Part shown: positions 1 through 5,439 of the stretch, piece after piece | Numbering within the stretch: position 1 is the first letter of the stretch | Layout: each line of letters opens with the position of its first letter | Assembly (NCBI GenBank): GCA_003972865.1 | Contig: QOAX01000121.1 | Location: 1-12,121, forward strand | DNA length: 12,121 nucleotides | Source of the DNA: Verrucomicrobiota bacterium | GTDB lineage: Bacteria > Verrucomicrobiota > Verrucomicrobiia > Limisphaerales > UBA1096 | Reading direction: 5' to 3' | Notes under the pieces: generated by a model | The model's input: only the letters and a program-made list of their open reading frames with translations | What the model was told of the DNA's origin: nothing | Database searches by the model: none | Made by a program: the position numbers and the translations under genes

Positions 1-1235
1 AACTGCATCGGTTGCGCTTGGCCAAGCGGCTCAACTGCAGGGTGCGCCGCCACCTCGGCGTCAAGCGCGGCGGAAACCTCGAGCGTGCTGAGCGAGAGCG
101 TGTCACGAATGCGGACGACGCGTGCCTTGGCCGGGTCGGCGTCGGGCAGCGACACGAGCATGGCGCGGATCGCCTCGGCGTCGGTCTCAAAATCCATCGG
201 CAACTTGGCGCACTGCACGGCGCGCGAGGTGAGCACGTTGGTCCGCAGCGCGGCGGCGTCCACCCCGGCAACCAGCCGCTTGGTCGTCGCCTCGGCCAAG
301 CCAATGCCGATGGCATTGCCGTGCGTCTCCGGCGTCAGGCCGCGCACGAAAATCCGCCAGATGAACGGCTTGGCGGCCGCGTGCTCCGGCATGAGATGAT
401 AGCCATGCACACTGCGGCCGATCGTGTTGGTGTCCATGCCAGTGCCGCTGATGTTTTTGCCGATTTGATCGACAATCAGCAGGTCGATTTCGTCGAACGG
501 CAGCACGGGCATCATCTTTGCCGCCTCGGCACAAAGCTCCGGCTCGCGCAGGGGAATCGCGTCGGCCGCGAGCACCTCGACGCGGGCGGTGTCGTGCATC
601 GCATTCTCCACAATGGCCACGCCGCCGAGGATCGGTGCCCGCTCAAAAACCACCCCGGCCAGCCGCATCAATGCCTGCTTGTAGCCGAGCTTGAGCGCGG
701 CGGCGTGATACGCCGAGGCGCCGGCGTGTTTGCCCAGGCCGACGACGAGCATCTTCGTCAGCCCGCTGCCCATCGGTCCGGCAAAGTCGGTGTGCGGCTT
801 GATGCGGTTGATCACAACGACCCCGTCCGCCGCCAGCGCCTCGCGGCTCCACGGCACATCCTGCCCGCCGTCCGCCTGGCCAAGCGACCCGACCTTCATC
901 GAGGCACGAACCGGCACGCCCATCGACGCCTCGGTCACGCCGTAGTCGGCAAGCAACCCGGCCTGCCCTTTTGGCGTCGCGCCGCCGTGGCTGCCCATCG
1001 CCGGGAGAATGAACGGCTCCGCACCGGCACTTTTCAACTCGCCGATGACGGCTGCGACGACCTTACCCAAGTTCGAAATGCCCCGGCTCCCTACGCCGAC
1101 AGCGATCCGCATCCCCGGCTTCAACTGCCCGCGAATCGCCGCAAACCCATCAACGACCGAGGCGGCAACATCGACCGGCGGCGTGGCATCGAACTGCTGC
1201 CGAACGCGGAACATTCTTGGAAATTCGTCGGCCAT
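1..1235 (-). CDS. LarA-like nickel-pincer-cofactor isomerase (DUF2088), partial at C-terminus
   Basis: The family is related to lactate racemase LarA, which uses a nickel-pincer nucleotide for racemisation or epimerisation of 2-hydroxy acids. The substrate here is unknown. From the ATG at 1235 the frame stays open to the window edge (411 codons), so only the last residues, if any, are missing. Recognisable motifs are a VGVGSRGI loop (residues 46-53), PAMGSHGGAT with His83, NRIKPHT with Lys146 and His148, and GLGKH with Lys169 and His170. These match the histidine/lysine cofactor-site pattern of the superfamily. The N-terminus MADEFPRMFRVRQ fits the usual family start. The frame stays open further upstream (TTG at 1304, GTG at 1355), but that peptide looks non-native. 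The gene is divergent from the SMP-30 gene. One exact and one near-exact copy of the window's palindrome lie inside it, both read as LGQA. Family assignment is firm, substrate is not. Confidence 0.88.
   Translation of the reverse strand, partial: MADEFPRMFRVRQQFDATPPVDVAASVVDGFAAIRGQLKPGMRIAVGVGSRGISNLGKVVAAVIGELKSAGAEPFILPAMGSHGGATPKGQAGLLADYGVTEASMGVPVRASMKVGSLGQADGGQDVPWSREALAADGVVVINRIKPHTDFAGPMGSGLTKMLVVGLGKHAGASAYHAAALKLGYKQALMRLAGVVFERAPILGGVAIVENAMHDTARVEVLAADAIPLREPELCAEAAKMMPVLPFDEIDLLIVDQIGKNISGTGMDTNTIGRSVHGYHLMPEHAAAKPFIWRIFVRGLTPETHGNAIGIGLAEATTKRLVAGVDAAALRTNVLTSRAVQCAKLPMDFETDAEAIRAMLVSLPDADPAKARVVRIRDTLSLSTLEVSAALDAEVAAHPAVEPLGQAQPMQ
15..28. repeat. 14-bp palindrome, exact copy
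   Basis: Exact CGCTTGGCCAAGCG, its own reverse complement. It lies near the C-terminal end of the LarA-like gene and is read there as LGQA. Confidence 0.9.
873..886. repeat. 14-bp palindrome, one mismatch
   Basis: One change, C for T at 876. It lies inside the LarA-like gene, again read as LGQA (residues 118-121). Confidence 0.75.
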
Positions 1236-1340
1236 TGCCTGGAGCCATCCAACGGAATCGCTTGGCAGAGCGCGAGCTTTTTCTTGCGCCCACCGCTTGG
1301 CCAAGCGATGCTGTGCGCCACCGTTTAACCCTAAAATGTT
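1236..1340. promoter_or_regulatory. Divergent spacer between LarA-like and SMP-30 genes
   Basis: This 105-base spacer must hold start signals for both neighbouring genes. It contains an exact palindrome copy (1294-1307) and a weaker relative at 1259-1272. A TAAAAT hexamer lies at 1332-1337, but it is too close to the ATG at 1341 to serve as a conventional -10 box and has no good -35 partner. There is no Shine-Dalgarno sequence before either start codon. Confidence 0.35.
1294..1307. repeat. 14-bp palindrome, exact copy
   Basis: Exact copy in the divergent spacer, 34 bases before the SMP-30 ATG and 59 bases before the LarA-like ATG. Confidence 0.9.
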
Positions 1341-2447
1341 ATGAGCAAGATCCACATCGATCGTAGAAATTTTCTCGCCACCGCAGCAGTCGCCGGTGCC
1401 AGCCTGGCCACCGCCACCGCTCGTGATTGGACCGGCCAAAACCCGACGCGCTATCCCGATCCCGACCTTATTTCGCTCGACCCGCGCTTCGACAAATACA
1501 AGATTGGCAATACGCCGGTTCAGCGGCTCTACACCAGCCCGAACGCCCTTTGGACCGAGGGCTGCGCCTGGAACGGCGTCGGTCGGTACGTGGTTTTCAG
1601 CGACATCCCCAACGACGTGCAACTGCGCTGGATCGAGGACGACAACCGCGTGAGTGTGTTCCGCAAACCCAGCGGCAACAGCAACGGCAACACGTTCGAC
1701 TACCGGGGCCGGCAGATCTCCTGCCAGCACGGACACCGACGCGTGGTGCGCTACGAATACGACGGCACCGAGACCGTGCTGGCCGACACGTTCGACAGCA
1801 AACCGTTCAATGCGCCGAACGACGCGGTCGTGCACCGCGGCGACAACTCGATTTGGTTCACCGACCCCGGCTACGGCAGCCTGTCGGACTACGAAGGCAA
1901 CAAAGGCCCGCTCAAACTCAAGGAAGCCGTCTACCGTATCGACGCCAAAAGCGGAAAAATCACGAAATTAACGGACGATATTCACAAGCCAAACGGTCTC
2001 TGCTTTGCGCCCGACTTGAGCAAACTCTACGTCGCCGACTCCGGCTCCGGGAAAAACATCAAAGTGTGGGACGTCGACGGCGCGAAGCTGAAAAACGGAA
2101 AAGAGTTCGCCTCGATGAGAGCCATGAAAGCTCAAGGGGGAGCCAGACTGGCAACAACCGAAGAACTGGCCCAAAAGAATGCGCCCAGGCAGGAAGCAGC
2201 GGGCGGTGCCGACGGCATCCGCGCCGACGTGGATGGCAACATTTGGGCCAGTGCCGGCTGGGTTGGTGCCGGCTACGACGGCGTGCACATCTTCGCCCCG
2301 AACGGCGATCGCATCGGGCAAATATTGTTGCCCGAGATCTGCTCGAACGTCTGCTTCGGCGGCCGCAAACGCAACCGGCTGTTCATGACCGCCAGCCAAA
2401 GCCTCTACGCCGTCTACACCAACGCCACCGGCGCCCACATGACTTGA
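1341..2447 (+). CDS. Tat-exported SMP-30/gluconolactonase family protein
   Basis: This is a 368-residue six-bladed beta-propeller lactonase-type protein. The family hydrolyses sugar lactones using one divalent metal. The N-terminus carries a twin-arginine signal: RRNFLATAA (residues 8-16), then a short Ala-rich hydrophobic stretch ending near Ala27, so the protein probably acts outside the cytoplasm. Candidate metal and active-site residues are Glu73 in TEGCAW, Asn160 in NAPNDAVV, Asn218 in KPNGL and Asp291 in GADGIRAD. The C-terminus (SLYAVYTNATG) is typical of the family. Residues about 257-288 form an extra charged, Ala/Gln-rich segment just before the GADGIRAD strand, where I expect only a short turn. 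The start is the ATG after the Tat n-region; no Shine-Dalgarno sequence precedes it. Gene and family are firm; lactone substrate is unknown. Confidence 0.9.
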   Translation: MSKIHIDRRNFLATAAVAGASLATATARDWTGQNPTRYPDPDLISLDPRFDKYKIGNTPVQRLYTSPNALWTEGCAWNGVGRYVVFSDIPNDVQLRWIEDDNRVSVFRKPSGNSNGNTFDYRGRQISCQHGHRRVVRYEYDGTETVLADTFDSKPFNAPNDAVVHRGDNSIWFTDPGYGSLSDYEGNKGPLKLKEAVYRIDAKSGKITKLTDDIHKPNGLCFAPDLSKLYVADSGSGKNIKVWDVDGAKLKNGKEFASMRAMKAQGGARLATTEELAQKNAPRQEAAGGADGIRADVDGNIWASAGWVGAGYDGVHIFAPNGDRIGQILLPEICSNVCFGGRKRNRLFMTASQSLYAVYTNATGAHMT

Positions 2448-2462
2448 GGCTCCCCAGGCTAC

Positions 2463-2492
2463 TTGGCTAAGCAGTGTGAAAAAATGGATACT
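2463..2492 (+). promoter_or_regulatory. Possible sigma70-type promoter for ndk
   Basis: TTGGCT (2463-2468) and GATACT (2487-2492) each match the consensus hexamer at four of six positions, with an 18-base spacer. Transcription would begin near 2499 and give a leader of about 45 bases before the ndk start at 2545. The -35 half lies in a degraded relative of the palindrome. This is a weak call based on pattern only. Confidence 0.25.
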
Positions 2493-2515
2493 GGGCGACT
2501 TTTCGCTTTTCACGC

Positions 2516-2529
2516 GGGGATTCGTCCCC
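2516..2529 (+). other. Short GC hairpin with TTCG loop in the ndk leader
   Basis: GGGGA and TCCCC flank a TTCG tetraloop, giving a compact 5-bp stem that ends 15 bases before the ndk ATG. A looser 7-base inverted repeat, GTGAAAA (2476-2482) with TTTTCAC (2507-2513), lies just upstream. No T-run follows, so it is not an intrinsic terminator. It may affect translation start or RNA stability, which is inference. Confidence 0.35.
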
Positions 2530-2544
2530 ATGATTCGCGCGCTT

Positions 2545-2961
2545 ATGGAAGAGTCGTTGGTTCTGTTGAAACCTGATTGTCTGGAGGGCCGCAAATGCGG
2601 CGAGGTGTTGAAACGCTTCGAGGAAGCCGGCTTCGAGGTGTACGGCGTGAAGATGATGCGTTTGTCGGACGAGATCCTGCAAGAACACTACGCGCACCTG
2701 ACCGATCTACCGTTTTTCCCCGAGATCCAGGGCTTTATGCAGTCATCACCGGTGGTGGCAATCGCGCTGCGAGGCGAGAATTCCATCGACCGCATCCGCG
2801 AAATGGTCGGCCCGACCGACTCGACCGTTGCCGACAAGGGCACGATCCGTGGCGACTTTGGCCAGGATAAAATGCACAACGTGGTTCACGCCTCCGACTC
2901 GGTCGAGAACGGCCAGGCAGAACTGAAGCGTTTCTTCGCCGAGGGCGAGCTGTTCGGCTGA
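2545..2961 (+). CDS. ndk: Nucleoside diphosphate kinase
   Basis: Ndk transfers the terminal phosphate of ATP to other nucleoside diphosphates through a phosphohistidine, balancing NTP and dNTP pools in the cytoplasm. The 138-residue product is the usual length. It shows the KPD motif near the N-terminus (Lys9), VGPTDS (residues 88-93), IRGDFG (101-106) and the active-site NVVHASDS with His115. The more common form is HGSDS; HASDS is a conservative variant. The ATG at 2545 is chosen because MEESLVLLKPD lines up with normal Ndk N-termini. In-frame starts at 2476 (GTG) and 2530 (ATG) would add non-family residues. No Shine-Dalgarno sequence is present. It is the first gene of the plus-strand housekeeping run. 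Identification is firm. Confidence 0.95.
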   Translation: MEESLVLLKPDCLEGRKCGEVLKRFEEAGFEVYGVKMMRLSDEILQEHYAHLTDLPFFPEIQGFMQSSPVVAIALRGENSIDRIREMVGPTDSTVADKGTIRGDFGQDKMHNVVHASDSVENGQAELKRFFAEGELFG

Positions 2962-2974
2962 ACCGCCGCCGAAC

Positions 2975-2988
2975 CGCTTGGCCAAGCG
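2975..2988. repeat. 14-bp palindrome, exact copy
   Basis: Exact copy in the ndk-yggS spacer, 14 bases after the ndk stop. It is not protein-coding, so protein constraint cannot explain it. Confidence 0.9.
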
Positions 2989-3040
2989 CGAAACAGCAGC
3001 GACCTTGCCGCCGCCGGTGTCGCTGTGGCTAAATCGGCGC

Positions 3041-3748
3041 ATGGAACTGGACGAGCGACTGCACGCCATCCGCGAACGGATCGATGCCGCCTGCGAGCTC
3101 GCCGGGCGCGACCCGGCGGAGGTCATGCTGCTGCCGGTTTCGAAAAGTCACAGCGCCGGTGCCGTGCGGGAGCTGACCTATCACGGCTGCCGCGTCTTCG
3201 GCGAAAGCAAAATCCAGGAGGCCAAGCTGAAGATCTCCGCCTGCCCCGGCAACCTCGAGTGGCAGCTCATCGGTCATTTGCAGTCCAACAAATGCCGCGA
3301 CGCGGTGCGGTTGTTCAGCATGATCCAGAGCGTCGACCGCCTGTCGATCGCCGAGGAAATCAACCGGCACGCCCACAACGCCGCCAAGGACATGCCGGTG
3401 TTGCTCGAGGTCAACATCGCCGGCGAGGGCACGAAGCACGGCTTCAAGCCGGCTGAGTTGCTCGACATCCTCGAGCCGATCAACGACCTGCCGCGGCTGG
3501 AAATCCACGGCTTGATGACCCTCGCCCCGTGGACGCCCGAGCCGGAAAAGGTGCGGCCCGTCTTTCAGCGACTCCGCGAGCTCAGGGAGGCGAGCGAACA
3601 AAAACTTGGCGCGCCGCTGCAACACCTCAGCATGGGCATGAGCGGCGACTTCGAGGTGGCGATCGAGGAAGGCGCCACGATCGTCCGCATCGGCACCGCC
3701 CTCTTCGGCCCCCGCCCCCGCCCGGCGAAGCCAAAGCTAGCGGAGTAA
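3041..3748 (+). CDS. yggS: YggS/PROSC-family PLP homeostasis protein
   Basis: The family is a non-catalytic PLP-binding TIM-barrel protein that buffers pyridoxal phosphate and affects amino-acid metabolism in the cytoplasm. The 235-residue product has normal length. It shows LLPVSKSH with the PLP lysine Lys35, FGESKIQEA (53-61; usually FGENYVQE), WQLIGHLQSNK (74-84), EVNIAGE, HGLMTLAP and the C-terminal LSMGMSGDFEVAIEEG then VRIGTALFG, which binds the PLP phosphate. The ATG at 3041 gives the normal N-terminus. The open frame extends back to a TTG inside the palindrome at 2975-2988, which is not a plausible start. It lies 79 bases after ndk and 45 bases before thiG. The final codons overlap a bulged inverted repeat. 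Identification is firm. Confidence 0.95.
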   Translation: MELDERLHAIRERIDAACELAGRDPAEVMLLPVSKSHSAGAVRELTYHGCRVFGESKIQEAKLKISACPGNLEWQLIGHLQSNKCRDAVRLFSMIQSVDRLSIAEEINRHAHNAAKDMPVLLEVNIAGEGTKHGFKPAELLDILEPINDLPRLEIHGLMTLAPWTPEPEKVRPVFQRLRELREASEQKLGAPLQHLSMGMSGDFEVAIEEGATIVRIGTALFGPRPRPAKPKLAE

Positions 3749-3788
3749 CGGGTCGCCTCGACAACGACGCTTGGCTCGCCTAGTTTTT
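3724..3788 (+). terminator. Bulged inverted repeat plus T-run between yggS and thiG
   Basis: GGCGAAGCCAAAGC (3724-3737) can pair with GCTTGGCTCGCC (3769-3780) if two single A bulges are allowed, and a five-T run follows at 3784-3788. The shape resembles a weak intrinsic terminator or attenuator just ahead of the thiG ATG (3794). The 31-base loop and the bulges make it uncertain. The right arm includes half of the window's palindrome. Confidence 0.22.
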
Positions 3789-3793
3789 CCCCG

Positions 3794-4609
3794 ATGTCGC
3801 TGGAGACCTCGCCGCTGACCATTGCCGATCGCACGTTCGACTCGCGCCTGTTCCTGGGCACGGGCAAGTTCGCCTCGCCTGAGTCGATGCGCGACGCGCT
3901 CGCCTCGAGCGGCACGCAGATTGTCACCGTCGCCCTGCGCCGCGCCGACCTCACCGGCACGAACGACCCGTTCGCGAACATCCTCGAGTTCATCGATCCC
4001 GAGCGCTACCTCATCCTGCCGAACACCAGCGGCGCGATGAACGCTGAAGAGGCGGTGCGCTTGGCCAAGCTCGCCGCCGCCGCAGGCCTGCCCAAGTGGG
4101 TGAAGCTCGAGATTCATCCCGATCCACGCTACCTGCTGCCCGACCCGGTCGAGACGTTCGAGGCGGCCAAGCGGCTCGTCGCCGAGGGTTTCACTGTGCT
4201 GCCGTACATTAATGCCGACCCCGTCCTGGCCAAGCGACTGCAAGATGTCGGCACCGCAACGGTCATGCCGTTGGGCGCGCCAATCGGCTCCAATCGCGGC
4301 ATCGAGACGCGCGACCAGGTTCGCATCATCATTGAGCAGGCCACCGTGCCGGTGGTCGTCGATGCCGGCATTGGCTCACCGAGCCACGCCGCCGAGGCCA
4401 TGGAAATGGGCGCCGACGCCGTGCTGGTCAACACCGCCATCGCCATCGCCGATGACCCATCTCGCATGGGACTTGCTTTCAAGGCGGCCGTTGAGGCGGG
4501 CCGCGCGGCCTACGAGATCGGCCTTGGCCAGCAACTTGGCACGGCCAGCGCGACCAGCCCGCTCACCGGTTTTCTCGAGGAAGAGCCGCTGAAACAGGCT
4601 GATGGCTAA
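3794..4609 (+). CDS. thiG: Thiazole synthase ThiG
   Basis: ThiG forms the thiazole phosphate moiety of thiamine from 1-deoxyxylulose 5-phosphate, dehydroglycine and ThiS-thiocarboxylate. The 271-residue TIM barrel is complete. It shows LFLGTGKF near residues 19-26, the Schiff-base lysine in WVKLEI (Lys104), LPYINADPVLAKRL (136-149), MPLGAPIGSNRGI (158-170), VVDAGIGSPSHA (188-199) and a C-terminal ASATSPLTGFL. No other thi gene is in the window, so thiS, thiH or thiO and thiF must be elsewhere. There is no TPP riboswitch room in the 45-base spacer. The end overlaps the next reading frame by eight bases (ATGGCTAA). A 13/14 palindrome copy encodes RLAKLA in a helix where family members have similar residues. 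Identification is firm. Confidence 0.95.
   Translation: MSLETSPLTIADRTFDSRLFLGTGKFASPESMRDALASSGTQIVTVALRRADLTGTNDPFANILEFIDPERYLILPNTSGAMNAEEAVRLAKLAAAAGLPKWVKLEIHPDPRYLLPDPVETFEAAKRLVAEGFTVLPYINADPVLAKRLQDVGTATVMPLGAPIGSNRGIETRDQVRIIIEQATVPVVVDAGIGSPSHAAEAMEMGADAVLVNTAIAIADDPSRMGLAFKAAVEAGRAAYEIGLGQQLGTASATSPLTGFLEEEPLKQADG
4058..4071. repeat. 14-bp palindrome, one mismatch
   Basis: Only the last base differs (T for G). Inside thiG, read as RLAKL, with TTG used for leucine. Confidence 0.8.
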
Positions 4610-4823
4610 ACGAAAAACACTCTCGCGACAACGTGCCCGGAACATACTGAACACCGCCGCCCGACGGACGGGCGACACGGTGATCGGGTCGTTCACCCTG
4701 GCCATCGCCGCCGGAGCGGATCCAATTGAAGCGGCTTTCCTGGCCAACCAAGCTGCCGGAGTGGTGGTCGGAAAACTCGGCACCGCCACCGTGACACCGA
4801 GGGAACTTCTCGCTAGTTTCTGA
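4602..4823 (+). pseudogene. 5'-truncated remnant of HldE/RfaE heptose-7-phosphate kinase domain
   Basis: The last 50 residues of this 73-codon frame (GDTVIGSF, then AAGADPIEAAFLANQAAG, then VVVGKLGTATV near the end) match the C-terminal end of the PfkB-type kinase domain of HldE/RfaE, which makes heptose 1,7-bisphosphate for LPS. A working kinase needs about 310 residues, so about 250 are missing. The family's GAGD catalytic loop is here RTGD (residues 22-25). The first 20 or so residues (MAKRKTLSRQ onward) do not resemble the family. The ATG overlaps the thiG stop by eight bases, and thiG itself is intact, so the 5' part was deleted up to the thiG end rather than frameshifted. It ends five bases before a GmhB-like gene, the next pathway step. 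It is probably non-functional; translation into a small protein cannot be excluded. Confidence 0.72.
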
Positions 4824-4828
4824 TCCGC

Positions 4829-5386
4829 ATGCCCAACGGCAAACCCGCCATTTTCCTCGACCGCGATGGGACGCTCATCGTCGAGACCGGCTACCTCCAC
4901 GAGCCGGAAAAAGTCGAACTCATCCCCGGCGCTGGCGAAGCAGTCCAGCGGCTCGCCGAGGGGGGCTTTGTGTTGTTCATCGTCACCAACCAGGCCGGCA
5001 TTGGCCGCGGCCACTACACCGAGGAGCAAATGCACGCAGTCAACGAGCGCGTCGCCAGGGAGTTCGCCAACTTTGGCGTGACCTTCCGCAAAATCTACTT
5101 TGCCCCCGAGGCACCGGATCAGCCCGGCCGCAATCGCAAGCCATCGCCGCAAATGCTGCTCGACGCCCGCGACGAGTTCGGCATCGACCTCGCCGCCAGC
5201 TACATGGTCGGCGACAAGGTTTCGGACATCGAGTGCGGCTGGAACGCCGGCGTGAAGTGCAGCGTCCTCGTCCGCACCGGCTACGGCCGCGAACACGAAT
5301 CGCAACTTGGTCAAGCGACCGGTCCGCTGGCTGTCATCGATTCAATCGCCGACCTCGCCGACCTCGCGCTTGGCCAAGCGGAGTGA
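4829..5386 (+). CDS. HAD-IIIA phosphatase, GmhB/histidinol-phosphatase-like, lacking zinc-loop cysteines
   Basis: The 185-residue protein has the HAD-IIIA layout: FLDRDGTL with nucleophile Asp11 and acid/base Asp13, VTNQAGIGRG (52-61), the conserved lysine in RKPSPQM (Lys104), and VGDKVSDIECG with Asp129 and Asp133. Closest families are GmhB, which removes the 7-phosphate of heptose 1,7-bisphosphate, and the HisB phosphatase domain. The preceding heptose-kinase remnant favours GmhB. The usual Cys-x-His...Cys-x-Cys zinc loop before RKP is replaced by FAPEAPDQPGRNRKP, with no Cys or His. The only cysteines are 136 and 144. The C-terminus carries two LGQA peptides, one from an exact palindrome copy just before the stop. 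HAD-IIIA assignment is firm, substrate moderate. Confidence 0.85.
   Translation: MPNGKPAIFLDRDGTLIVETGYLHEPEKVELIPGAGEAVQRLAEGGFVLFIVTNQAGIGRGHYTEEQMHAVNERVAREFANFGVTFRKIYFAPEAPDQPGRNRKPSPQMLLDARDEFGIDLAASYMVGDKVSDIECGWNAGVKCSVLVRTGYGREHESQLGQATGPLAVIDSIADLADLALGQAE
5367..5380. repeat. 14-bp palindrome, exact copy
   Basis: Exact copy forming the last codons of the GmhB-like gene (ALGQAE, stop). A weaker relative with three mismatches at 5304-5317 gives QLGQAT in the same protein. Confidence 0.9.
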
Positions 5387-5402
5387 CTCGAAAAGGATTT
5401 CC

Positions 5403-5430
5403 TTCAAACGGCTGAGGGGCTTTGGCATAC
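5403..5430 (+). promoter_or_regulatory. Possible promoter for lysA
   Basis: TTCAAA (5403-5408) and CATACT (5425-5430), 16 bases apart, each match four of six consensus positions. Transcription would start within a few bases of the lysA ATG at 5440, which would make the mRNA nearly leaderless. Pattern evidence only. Confidence 0.2.
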
Positions 5431-5439
5431 TCCTCTGCG

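Noticed and set aside
12..1328. 438-codon open frame on the plus strand
   Set aside because: It lies antisense to the LarA-like gene, whose minus-strand frame has clear family motifs. The plus-strand product is Arg/His-rich and resembles no family; it is a by-product of high GC.
2476..2544. Longer ndk start at GTG 2476 or ATG 2530
   Set aside because: The extra residues are not part of Ndk proteins and would translate through the leader hairpin; MEESLVLLKPD is the normal N-terminus.
1968..2594. 208-codon minus-strand frame opposite the end of the SMP-30 gene and start of ndk
   Set aside because: It overlaps two confident plus-strand genes and has no recognisable domain.
3749..3793. TPP riboswitch ahead of thiG
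   Set aside because: The spacer is only 45 bases and has no CUGAGA-type thi-box elements.
4376..5314. 312-codon minus-strand open frame opposite thiG, the kinase remnant and the GmhB-like gene
   Set aside because: The product has no recognisable motifs, while the plus strand carries well-conserved families throughout.
5387..5439. Terminator after the GmhB-like gene (AAGGATTTCCTT)
   Set aside because: The stem is four AT/GC pairs with no T-run, too weak to support.
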